A stretch of DNA of 64,000 nucleotides. Source: Nocardioides marmorisolisilvae (GTDB taxonomy: Bacteria; Actinomycetota; Actinomycetes; Propionibacteriales; Nocardioidaceae). Shown here in pieces: positions 26,236-32,910 of the stretch. Under the pieces are notes generated by a model that saw only the letters and a program-made list of their open reading frames with translations, was not told where the DNA came from and searched no databases. The stretch is taken from NCBI RefSeq assembly GCF_031656915.1, contig NZ_CP134227.1:1922001-1986000 (forward strand), written 5' to 3'. The position numbers and the translations under genes are program-made. Numbering within the stretch: position 1 is the stretch's first letter; every line of letters begins with the position of its first letter.

Positions 26236-26427
26236 CAACTCGCGAAGGTTGGCTGCGCTTCGGAGATGCGAACGACGTGACCGCCTCCTTGGCTGCCGAA
26301 GTGGCGTCGCGGCTGGCCGCCGGCCGCGGCAGACCCGGCGTCTACACGCCCGCCGAGTTGTTCGGAACAGACCTCGCGGAGTCCTGCGGCGGCGTCTACT
26401 CACTCGTCACCGAGGACTCCTGACCAG

Positions 26428-26444
26428 CTGGCCGGACCGGCCAG
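26428..26444 (+). terminator. hairpin after the split oxidoreductase gene
   Basis: CTGGCCGG-A-CCGGCCAG is a perfect 8-bp stem with a one-base centre, starting four bases after the stop codon at 26423. It could end transcription of the gene; no T-run follows. Confidence 0.45.
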
Positions 26445-26450
26445 GCGTGC

Positions 26451-26620
26451 TCATGCGGACCTCAGCGGCGTGATGGCCTCAATCTGCTCGGATACACGAT
26501 CCTCAGCGGTTGTCCAGGTCGTGTTGGGTCTGCAGGTTGGGCCAGAACCGCGGACCCCACCTGCCGAGGCTTGCGGAGCGCGACACGCTCAGTTCGCGAA
26601 TCCAGCGAGCGCATCCGCTC
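26451..26620 (-). pseudogene. degraded HigA-type antitoxin remnant
   Basis: On the minus strand one frame reads PRFWPNLQTQHDLDN, the hallmark C-terminal stretch of HigA (XRE-type) antitoxins. The next frame continues AEDRVSEQIEAITPLRSA, the expected HigA ending, so a frameshift separates the two. A further frame upstream gives ERVALR, matching the ALRLAR block of the same family. No start codon, DNA-binding part or HigB toxin partner is present. The identification is by recalled family pattern and needs an alignment. Confidence 0.55.
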
Positions 26621-26807
26621 GCGCCGCCACAGCGCTAGACAGTGAAGCGGAACGATCACGCGGGATATCGGTGGTTGTTGGTCATCGCCGGTTGAGCCGG
26701 AAAACACGGTCTGACCTACGCAAACGCGTTCGCGAGACCGTTGGACGTCGTCGGCGATCGCCGGCCTCGGCTGGACTTCTTGCGGACTATTTGCGGACCG
26801 CTGGCCC
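26621..26807. other. non-coding stretch beside the island genes
   Basis: No gene is supported here. It contains the 11-base string TGAAGCGGAAC at 26643-26653, identical to part of the ychF attachment core, and two copies of TTGCGGAC near 26777-26800. The rest looks like decayed sequence. Confidence 0.35.
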
Positions 26808-27587
26808 TCAGTCATCGCCGTCCAGGTCGAGGATCTCGTTGGCGACCTCGGATGGGAAAAGCGTCGACCAGATGATCTCGCCCGAGCCAGGGTTCATCTC
26901 GGCCAGGGGTGACGGTTCGGGCTGCCAGTCTTCAGCCGCAACTCCGGGCACACAGTCGAGCAGCAACGCGAACATCCGCGGGTCCGGCACTCCCTCTGCA
27001 ATGATGGCCAGGTAGGCCTCGTGCCCGTTCTCTGCCCGGACGAGTGCCTTGATCCGATGGTCCCGGAACTCGGCGACCGCGAGCTGGCCCCTCTTCAGCG
27101 ACATCGCGACGAGCCGGATCACCATCCGCTTCATCTCGCGCCGCCACGCGACGGCCTGCTCTGCAGCGAGGCGCTTCCAGTCCCACTCGCCCGGGAGCAG
27201 GTGATCCGAGGAGACGGTCCTTCCCGTCGTGCACTCCCGCTGCACCGTGGCGTAGAAGTCGCGCTGGGCGCTGTCCGCTTGGCGCCTGCCAGCGGCGCCG
27301 ATCCACCACGCCCCTCGGCTCGGGCGGACCCATTCCGGGATGTCAGTGCCGCGGAGTTCGGTCACGGCGGCGCGATGGTCTCTGGTCTTGACCTTGAACC
27401 AGACGCGGTCGGTGAGCGCGACGACGCGCTCCGCTCCGCCTGCGGCCCGCTGTTCAGGGACCGCCTGGGCGCTAACGATGACCGGCTGGTCGATCTCTTC
27501 CAGGCAGACCCCGAGGTCCGGCGGCTCGAGCCCAAGATCACCGAGGCAGCGCTTCGTTGGGCGTACGCCGACCGGTTCCGAGATCAT
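26808..27587 (-). CDS. hypothetical protein of the accessory region
   Basis: A 259-residue soluble protein of unknown family. It contains the tryptophan-rich stretch GAWWIGAAGRRQADSAQRDFY and a helical basic block (WRREMKRMVIRLVAMSLKRG), and ends in an acidic tail. The true start may be later than 27587, since the first 55 residues look less protein-like than the rest and there is no clear ribosome site. It lies on the same strand as the toxin-antitoxin genes upstream, 52 bases after the next stop. Confidence 0.6.
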   Translation of the reverse strand: MISEPVGVRPTKRCLGDLGLEPPDLGVCLEEIDQPVIVSAQAVPEQRAAGGAERVVALTDRVWFKVKTRDHRAAVTELRGTDIPEWVRPSRGAWWIGAAGRRQADSAQRDFYATVQRECTTGRTVSSDHLLPGEWDWKRLAAEQAVAWRREMKRMVIRLVAMSLKRGQLAVAEFRDHRIKALVRAENGHEAYLAIIAEGVPDPRMFALLLDCVPGVAAEDWQPEPSPLAEMNPGSGEIIWSTLFPSEVANEILDLDGDD

Positions 27588-27639
27588 GCGGCGAATCTAG
27601 TGGCCGGGTCCGACGCTCCAACGGACGGCGATGTGTCGG

Positions 27640-27900
27640 CTACTTGGGCAGGCCGCCGAGGTCGTCGAGCTCTTCGGCGCTGAGGCCGGTCATGAGCGAC
27701 ACAGCAGCGGCGTCAGTGCCGTTGAGTTGGCCGAGTGCAGCCTTGATGCCGGCGTTGATCTCGTCGCGGTGGGCATCGATGTACTCACGCACGGCAGCAT
27801 CGACGACGTCCTTCTTCGAGCGGGACATGAAGTGAGCTGCATGCGAGACGAGTTCGTCGGTTGCAGCGTCGACCTTGATAGGGGCCGTAGCGGTAGCCAT
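27640..27900 (-). CDS. antitoxin-like small protein
   Basis: An 86-residue protein that starts MATATAPIKVDAATDELV and has a helix-rich middle (SRSKKDVVDAAVREYID), the pattern of ribbon-helix-helix-type antitoxins of the VapB/type II group. The acidic C-terminus (LSAEELDDLGGLPK) would be the toxin-binding arm. No toxin gene adjoins it downstream. Two inverted repeats just upstream of the ATG at 27900 (27919-27945 and 27944-27957) look like autoregulatory operators. Family assignment is by pattern. Confidence 0.65.
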   Translation of the reverse strand: MATATAPIKVDAATDELVSHAAHFMSRSKKDVVDAAVREYIDAHRDEINAGIKAALGQLNGTDAAAVSLMTGLSAEELDDLGGLPK

Positions 27901-27918
27901 GGCAGGGAAGCTCCTTGA

Positions 27919-27957
27919 CCTGAGGTGCCGGGTTTGAACCTCAGGTACCAAAGTACC
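27919..27957. promoter_or_regulatory. operator-like inverted repeats before the antitoxin-like gene
   Basis: CCTGAGGT (27919-27926) pairs with ACCTCAGG (27938-27945), and GGTAC (27944-27948) pairs with GTACC (27953-27957). The two repeats touch and lie 19-57 bases upstream of the ATG at 27900. Antitoxins of this size usually repress their own promoter through such sites. Confidence 0.5.
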
Positions 27958-27976
27958 AACCGACACAAGTTCCGGT

Positions 27977-28477
27977 CTACTTCGAATAGGGTTCGGCGAC
28001 CTGCGAAGACACGAACTCGGGCAACGTCATCCACGGAACGCCCACACTTATGCAGGCGTCGGGGATCCTGGGCTTCCGGTCGCTGTTTGCCGGTGTCTCT
28101 TGGGTGACGACGGTGCCGCCACGAGCAAGGGCGAGGCCGACGACGAACGGGTCGGCTGAGTTCCGGTTCGCGCCGTGCTGGGCCATCAGCCGTGGGCAGG
28201 CCGCCAGCACCTCCTTGGTGCCCTTCTGGATGTCGTGCGCCAGTGCCACGAACAGCCCTCGGTGGACACGGATCCACTTCGCGACATCGTCGTCCTTCCT
28301 CCGGATCTCCCTCTTGACCTCGTCGACGGCGAGGATCATTCCGTCGTCGATCAACTGGCCGATCCTGTCCCAGAGGGCCTCGAAGGTCGGCAGCCGGTAG
28401 AGGTCGCGACGGCCGTTGATGAACGCGCTGGTGTCGAAGGAGTAGAACGGAAACGGTAGGAGACCCGGTTCAGTCAC
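27977..28477 (-). CDS. DUF4411 PIN-like toxin
   Basis: A 166-residue protein of the DUF4411 family, predicted PIN-domain ribonucleases. The first acidic residue is in FYSFDTSAFINGRRD, the second in AVDEVKREI, and NSADPFVVGLALA carries the third. PIN enzymes cut RNA with bound magnesium. The ATG overlaps the stop of the upstream gene in ATGA. In typical loci DUF4411 sits behind an XRE/ImmA metallopeptidase gene; here that partner is only a C-terminal remnant (28474-28881). Confidence 0.83.
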   Translation of the reverse strand: MTEPGLLPFPFYSFDTSAFINGRRDLYRLPTFEALWDRIGQLIDDGMILAVDEVKREIRRKDDDVAKWIRVHRGLFVALAHDIQKGTKEVLAACPRLMAQHGANRNSADPFVVGLALARGGTVVTQETPANSDRKPRIPDACISVGVPWMTLPEFVSSQVAEPYSK

Positions 28478-28881
28478 AGCCTGGCCTTCTCAGCCAGGCG
28501 GGAGATCTGGTTGACCTTGACGTCGCGGTAGGCCGCGGCGGTCGTCGAGTCGATGACGTTCCGGCTGTGAGCGTTGGTGACGGTCCGGACATAGCCCCTG
28601 CCGAGGTCACGAGCCTTGGTCACGTAGAAGTTGCCGCCACTGGACCGGTTGCCGCGCAGGTCGCGCTCGGAACGGCCCTCACGGAAGTCGCGGTAGAACT
28701 CGATCGGGACGCGGTCGAGGGTCACCAGGCGACGCAGGAACGATTCGACGCTCACGCCGAACGGTCGGGCCGCGTCGATCAACTCCTGCATGCTCCACTC
28801 GTGGCCCGGCGGCCGTTTGGCGACCAACGTGTTGTCGAGGACGTCCGCTGCGGGCATCAGGATCTCGGCGGCGAGAGCCAT
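28474..28881 (-). CDS. ImmA/IrrE-like protein, C-terminal part only
   Basis: The 135 residues begin MALAAEILMPAADVLDN, which matches the segment immediately after the HExxH helices in ImmA/IrrE metallopeptidases, and continue with the usual C-terminal domain. The helix-turn-helix and the HExxH zinc motif are missing. The frame can be extended back to a GTG at 28908, which lies inside the attachment repeat. ATG 28881 is preferred because GGAGG lies four to five bases upstream. The truncation point coincides with the attachment repeat at 28904, so DNA exchange there probably removed the 5' half. It still overlaps the DUF4411 gene in the normal way. Confidence 0.7.
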   Translation of the reverse strand: MALAAEILMPAADVLDNTLVAKRPPGHEWSMQELIDAARPFGVSVESFLRRLVTLDRVPIEFYRDFREGRSERDLRGNRSSGGNFYVTKARDLGRGYVRTVTNAHSRNVIDSTTAAAYRDVKVNQISRLAEKARL

Positions 28882-28903
28882 CTGACCTCCGGAAGCGTCT
28901 CGA

Positions 28904-28923
28904 TTCACACGTTGAAGCGGAAC
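28904..28923. repeat. attachment repeat, distal copy (att)
   Basis: TTCACACGTTGAAGCGGAAC is identical to 32891-32910, where it is the 3' end of ychF. The two copies enclose a region with an integrase remnant next to the ychF copy. This is the expected att pair of an integrative element. Confidence 0.82.
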
Positions 28924-29264
28924 CTGTCCCGCGTGAACGGTAGGAGATGGTGAGAGTTGGCACTAGGCGATCTACCTGCGGTTATGCGGATCATGACGTT
29001 GGCGGCAATCGATTCGCTACGAATGTAGCGGGGCATTCCTGGGGCAAACGCCCCAGTTCATCGTGACTGAGAAGCGATCACCCCGACCGGCATCAACCGT
29101 GACCGTCACCCCGGTGCGCACGCGCCTGCTGGCCTTCACCACTCTGGAGCTGGACCGCATAGGAAACGAAACGCATCCAGGCCCGCGACGTTGCCCCCTC
29201 CCACACGCCGATCCGCCATCGGATCACTGTGGCACCGATCGGGCGACCGTGGCATAATTGACTT
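28924..29264. other. intergenic region between att repeat and vapBC
   Basis: No gene is supported in these 341 bases. A 7-bp hairpin with AAAC loop (CTGGGGC/GCCCCAG, 29039-29056) is present. A promoter-like CATAAT lies at 29253-29258, seven to twelve bases before the vapB start. The rest shows no clear repeats. Confidence 0.4.
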
Positions 29265-29265
29265 A
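29253..29265 (+). promoter_or_regulatory. -10 element for leaderless vapB
   Basis: CATAAT at 29253-29258 is close to the TATAAT consensus and ends six bases before the ATG at 29265. No ribosome site is visible, so transcription would start at or near the ATG. Leaderless messages are common in actinobacteria. A -35 element is not obvious. Confidence 0.45.
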
Positions 29266-29510
29266 TGGATGCCATGTTGACGCTGGGACAGCAAGGGCGG
29301 CTGGTGATCCCCGCCGAGGTTCGCAGCGCTTTGGGACTTTCCACTGGAGAGCAGTTGCACCTACGGATCGTCGGTCACAGCCTTGTCCTCGAGCGCCAGC
29401 AGGACGCCGCCGCGGAGCTTCGAGGTCTGGCCTCCGGGGTGCCGAGGACACGGTCACTTGTCAATGAGCTTCTCCATGAACGCCGCCTCGCAGCTGCTGC
29501 CGGCGAATGA
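29265..29510 (+). CDS. vapB: VapB-like antitoxin, AbrB/MazE fold
   Basis: An 81-residue antitoxin. The swapped-hairpin DNA-binding motif is [20 protein letters not shown] followed by [10 protein letters not shown], the SpoVT/AbrB signature. The C-terminal helical tail should cover the toxin active site. A later ATG at 29274 is possible. It overlaps vapC by four bases (ATGA), so the pair is coupled. It probably represses its own promoter. Confidence 0.87.
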   Translation: MDAMLTLGQQGRLVIPAEVRSALGLSTGEQLHLRIVGHSLVLERQQDAAAELRGLASGVPRTRSLVNELLHERRLAAAAGE

Positions 29511-29887
29511 CGGTTCTGGACGCCTCGGCGGTGTTGGCCCTCGTCCACGACGAACCCGGCGCGGAGATCGTCGCAGAGGCGCTGCCGTCTGCATCGTTGG
29601 GAGCGGCGAACCTTGCCGAGGTGATCGGCAAGCTGATTGATGCCGAGGTTGAGGTCGGCCACGTCCGGGGGCTGCTCACCGCCGCAGGTGTGGTCATCGA
29701 ACCCGTCACCGAAGCAGACGCAGAGCTGGCAGGTGCGATGCGGTCGCTCGACGGAGGCAAACTTCTGTCCCTGGGCGATCGCTGCTGCTTGGCGCTGACT
29801 GCACGCAGCTCGCCTGCCGACGTGCTGACCGCCGACCGCGCTTGGGCAGATCTGGACCTGCCAGTGCGGGTACGCCTGATCCGGTAG
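29507..29887 (+). CDS. vapC: VapC toxin, PIN-domain ribonuclease
   Basis: A 126-residue PIN toxin. The acidic residues are Asp5 ([19 protein letters not shown]), Glu in NLAEVIGKL, Asp in [13 protein letters not shown] and Asp in VLTADRAW, a complete set. VapC proteins cleave tRNA or rRNA when not bound by VapB. The gene appears intact and is the second of the vapBC pair. Confidence 0.9.
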   Translation: MTVLDASAVLALVHDEPGAEIVAEALPSASLGAANLAEVIGKLIDAEVEVGHVRGLLTAAGVVIEPVTEADAELAGAMRSLDGGKLLSLGDRCCLALTARSSPADVLTADRAWADLDLPVRVRLIR

Positions 29888-29989
29888 GCGATCCTGCTGT
29901 GGTCTAGCGACAGCGAGGATCGCGGCAGATCTGGTTGGCCACAGCGCACGCCATCTGTTCGTCGCCCGCATGATCGCGCAGTCTGCGAG

Positions 29990-31196
29990 TCATGTAACGC
30001 AAACGGTCCGCATGGGTGACAGGCCAACGATCATCGCCGAAACCGCGGACAAAGCCGCCACCCCGATCAGAGTCAGACCCTCGTCGAACAGGGTCAGCGC
30101 TAGCCCGCCGAGGACGGCGCCGAGTGCTCCCGCCGAACGGTTCGCCGAGCGTCTCGTGGCATTCGCCCGGCCGAGCAATCGATCGGGAGTGACCATCTGC
30201 CAATAGCCCGTGTCGTTGGCGTTCTCGACGCCCATCGCGAGGCCCTGGAGCACTAACGCTCCGCCAAGCAGCACCACACCGTTTGGTACGTGGGGTGCCG
30301 CGGCGACCAAGATCCATGCAACCGGGTGGATCGATCGCGTCGCGATGATCGCCGGTCCGGTGCCGAGACGGCGTCCGACCATGAGCGCGACGGTTGCGCC
30401 GACGAGGCTGGCGACCCCACTGGACGCGACCAGCAGTCCGAAAACCAACCCCGACAGACCCATCTGGCGCAGTACGACGACTGTGAGCGCCGTGAACCCT
30501 GCCGCGTTGGCGACGAACCAGACGTGGGTCGACACTGCCAATGGAGCCAGGGTGGGGTGCCGGTAGGTCCATCGCACCCCCTCACTGATCTCGCGTCGTA
30601 GGCGCCGCTCACCGGCGTGGTCGGGAGGTGACTCGTCAACGCGAAGTCCGGTGTTCAGCACGGCATCCACGAGATAGCTGACCGCATCGACCGCGATGGC
30701 GACGGGCGCACCGAGCAGACCCACCAGGCCGCCACCGAGTGCAGGGCCGAGGGTCTGCGCCGCAGCGTCGCTCTGGTCGAGCCGGGCGTTGGCCACGACC
30801 AGTCGATCGCGAGGGACCAGGTGCGGCAGCAGCGACTGCGTGGCAGCGAATGCGAAGACCGAGAACGCGCCAAACGCCAACAGCAGCACGACGAGCGTCC
30901 ATACCTCCAGCGCCCCGAATGCCCACAGCACCGGTAACGCCCCCCAGCGTGGTCGCCCGTCCGAGGCTGCTCCACACCAGGATCCGCTGCCGCCGCCAGC
31001 GATCGGCGTAGACGCCGGCAACGAGTCCAAGGACCGCGTAGGGCACGAACTGGGCGGCGTTGACGACACCAACGGAGAACGACGATGCGTGCAGTTTCTG
31101 GATGACCAGGACCGGCATTGCCACAGTCGTGACCGAGGTGCCGAACGAACTGATCGTCGCGGCCGCCCAGTAGCGGCCGAACGGGGCGTCCGCCAC
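29990..31196 (-). pseudogene. MFS transporter gene with one frameshift
   Basis: The first part (from GTG 31196, with GGAG six bases upstream) encodes FGRYWAAATISSFGTSVTTV and the first membrane helices up to YADRWRRQRILVWSSLGRAT. The protein then continues in another frame (ALPVLWAFGALEVWTLVVLL) to the stop at 29990. The break lies in a run of six C (30940-30945, plus strand); one base fewer would restore a continuous frame of about 400 residues. The family is the EntS-like group of drug or siderophore exporters. A sequencing error in the run cannot be excluded. Confidence 0.8.
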
Positions 31197-31204
31197 TGTC
31201 ATCT

Positions 31205-31449
31205 CCTGCCGCCGGTGGTTGGCTCTCATCCCATCACAGTCATTGACAGCACCGGGCTCCGGTGCGCTGCGAGTCGACCCGCCATCAGCCTGAGGTGACG
31301 TCCCGCAAGGCGAACGACGTACGGGGACGTCGCATCCAGTTCGCTGACGTCCGGCTGGAACGCCCGAAGTTTCCGGAAGGGGATCCGCTTGCGGCAACTG
31401 ACCAAATCGGCGCAGCAGGGGCGTGCAGGTGCTGGCTTGGCTCAACGGC
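31205..31449. other. gap between MFS pseudogene and methyltransferase remnant
   Basis: No gene is supported. It contains an inverted repeat GACGTCCC (31297-31304) and GGGACGTC (31324-31331), which lies upstream of the MFS gene and might be an operator. Otherwise nothing recognisable. Confidence 0.35.
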
Positions 31450-32016
31450 CTACTGGTTGGCCTTCACCGCTGAGACGACCACGAAGGGCGGCAAGTGTTG
31501 CAGCAGTGCAGCGTGTGGCGGTGCGTCGGAATCTGCAAGGGCCTCGGAGGGCAACGTGGGTTCTTCGATGCGTTCGAACCAGAGACCGTGCCGGCGGAGC
31601 GCATTCAAGTAGTCGCTGAGGCGCCGGTGAAAGTCAGTGGCCACGGGCCTTGGAACCGGTCGAATCTGGATGTAGTTGCTGATGCACAGTCGGCCTTCGC
31701 TTCGCCACTCGTTGTGGGCAGCGCTAACGATGGGATGGTCGATCGAGAAGATCAACCGCCCTCCGGGACGAAGCGCGCTCGCGCAGACCTCGAACGCCGA
31801 CTCCCAGTCGTCGATCGACAACAGCACCATATTGGCCACGACGGCGTCGAACTGGCGGTCAAGCCGCGCGGTGGTCAGGTCCGCCTGGATCAACTCGATC
31901 CCCTGCTGCAATTGCTCTTCCATACGAACGGAGTGACCGAAGAGCGGTTCGGCCGGCTCGATCGACGTCACCAGTGCGCCCCGGCGCGCCAACAGTCGGC
32001 TCACCCTGAAGGCCAT
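31450..32016 (-). pseudogene. class I SAM methyltransferase, 5' truncated
   Basis: From Met at 32016 the 188 residues read MAFRVSRLLARRGALVTSIE, then EQGIELIQADLTTA-like and FDAVVANMVLLSIDDW, GGRLIFSIDHPI, which are motifs post-I to III of class I methyltransferases. The first motif with its GxGxG is absent, because the gene is cut at about 32020-32045 where integrase sequence begins on the other strand. The open frame continues upstream only through foreign sequence. Catalysis is unlikely without the SAM-binding loop. Confidence 0.7.
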
Positions 32017-32874
32017 GTCACTCGCGGCACGCGACGCGACGTTTAGGGATCTCGAGTTGCGGAAGGTTCGGCCCTCCCACGTCGAGGCCTGGGTGAAAGA
32101 GATGTCCATGAGGGGCCTCGCCCCCGGGACAGTCAAGACTCGGTTCGTCAACGTCCGATCCGTATTCCGGGCCGCGATCCGCGACAAGGTGATCGCCGGC
32201 GACCCGACCACCGGCATCCGGCTCCCCGCCAGCGCAAGCGTGAAGCCTCGATGGAGATACCGACACCGGCACAGGTGCGGACGATCATCGATGCCGCCGA
32301 TGAGCGGTTCGTTGCGTTCATCGCTGTCTGTGCGTTCGCGGGGCTGCGGCTCGGCGAGGCCGCCGCCTTGAAGCTCGATGACGTCGACTTCCTGCGTCGT
32401 CATCTCCGCGTCCGGCGTCAGGCCCAACGCGCAGGGGCCGGCAAGGTGGAGATCCGACTCCCGAAGTACGGGTCCGAGCGTGACGTTCCGCCCCCAGATG
32501 ACCTGTTAGCGGTACTTTCGCGCCACCTCGAGCTCGGCCATCGCGGCGACTGGTTGTTCGCAGGCGGCGAGGAGAACCCGCCGCACCAGAACACGATCGG
32601 CTACTGGTGGCGCAAGACACTCGTCGCGGCAGGCCAAGAAGGCATCCGTCTGCACGATCTCCGGCACTTCTACGCTTCTGGACTGATCGCAGCCGGGTGT
32701 GACGTCGTGACCGTCCAGCGGGCACTCGGGCACGCGAAGGCGAGCACCACCTTGGAGACGTACAGCCATCTCTGGCCCTCTGCTGAGGACAAGACCAGGA
32801 AGGCCGCGGCCACGCTCGCCCAGGAGGTCCTGGCCCCTGGCGGGGGCAAGAACGGGGCAACAGGAGACAATTAG
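32015..32874 (+). pseudogene. tyrosine integrase, 5' truncated and frameshifted
   Basis: The first frame gives the core-binding domain end (RPSHVEAWVKEMSMRGLAPG, NVRSVFRAAIRDKVIAGDP). At about 32226-32250 the frame is lost by one base, and the catalytic domain continues in the next frame from MEIPTPAQVRTIIDAAD. It has the catalytic Arg in AGLRLGEAAAL, LHDLRHFYASGL, GHAKASTTLETYSH, with the Tyr nucleophile in TLETYSHLW. The N-terminal arm-binding domain is missing. The stop at 32874 is 17 bases from the ychF att copy, the usual place for an integrase. Confidence 0.85.
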
Positions 32875-32890
32875 GCGTCTGAACTGGGCT

Positions 32891-32910
32891 TTCACACGTT
32901 GAAGCGGAAC
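32891..32910. repeat. attachment repeat, ychF copy (att)
   Basis: Identical to 28904-28923. On the minus strand it encodes the last residues (FRFNV) and stop codon of ychF, so integration at this point preserves the gene. Confidence 0.82.

Larger units (their letters stand above)
22694..26423 (+). pseudogene. NAD(P)-binding saccharopine-dehydrogenase-like gene, split by IS21
   Basis: The 5' part (22694-23594) encodes a Rossmann-fold oxidoreductase: VWILGATGRTGEGIARQL is the dinucleotide site, and NTVGPFRQTADELAGAA fits saccharopine-dehydrogenase/trans-acting-enoyl-reductase relatives. The frame is cut by the IS21 at 23595. The 3' part resumes after the second target copy at 26236 and runs to TGA 26423. 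Removing the element and one ACGGCA copy rejoins an uninterrupted 362-codon frame across the junction EWPDG-TTREGW. The present frame reads about 43 codons into the IS and stops at 23725. The product would have been controlled by the divergent TetR gene. Confidence 0.9.
28904..32910. mobile_element. decayed integrative element in the 3' end of ychF
   Basis: About 4.0 kb bounded by 20-bp direct repeats. It contains vapBC, a frameshifted MFS gene, a truncated methyltransferase and a truncated and frameshifted tyrosine integrase that lies 17 bases from the ychF end, the usual place for an integrase. The ychF coding end is restored by the repeat, so the insertion leaves ychF intact. With the integrase broken the element is probably fixed. 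Its original size was larger, since genes are truncated at the junction near 32016-32045. Confidence 0.8.

Noticed and set aside
29039-29056. Hairpin CTGGGGC-AAAC-GCCCCAG as a terminator
   Set aside because: No gene ends close upstream on the plus strand, and there is no T-run; noted only as a feature of the gap.
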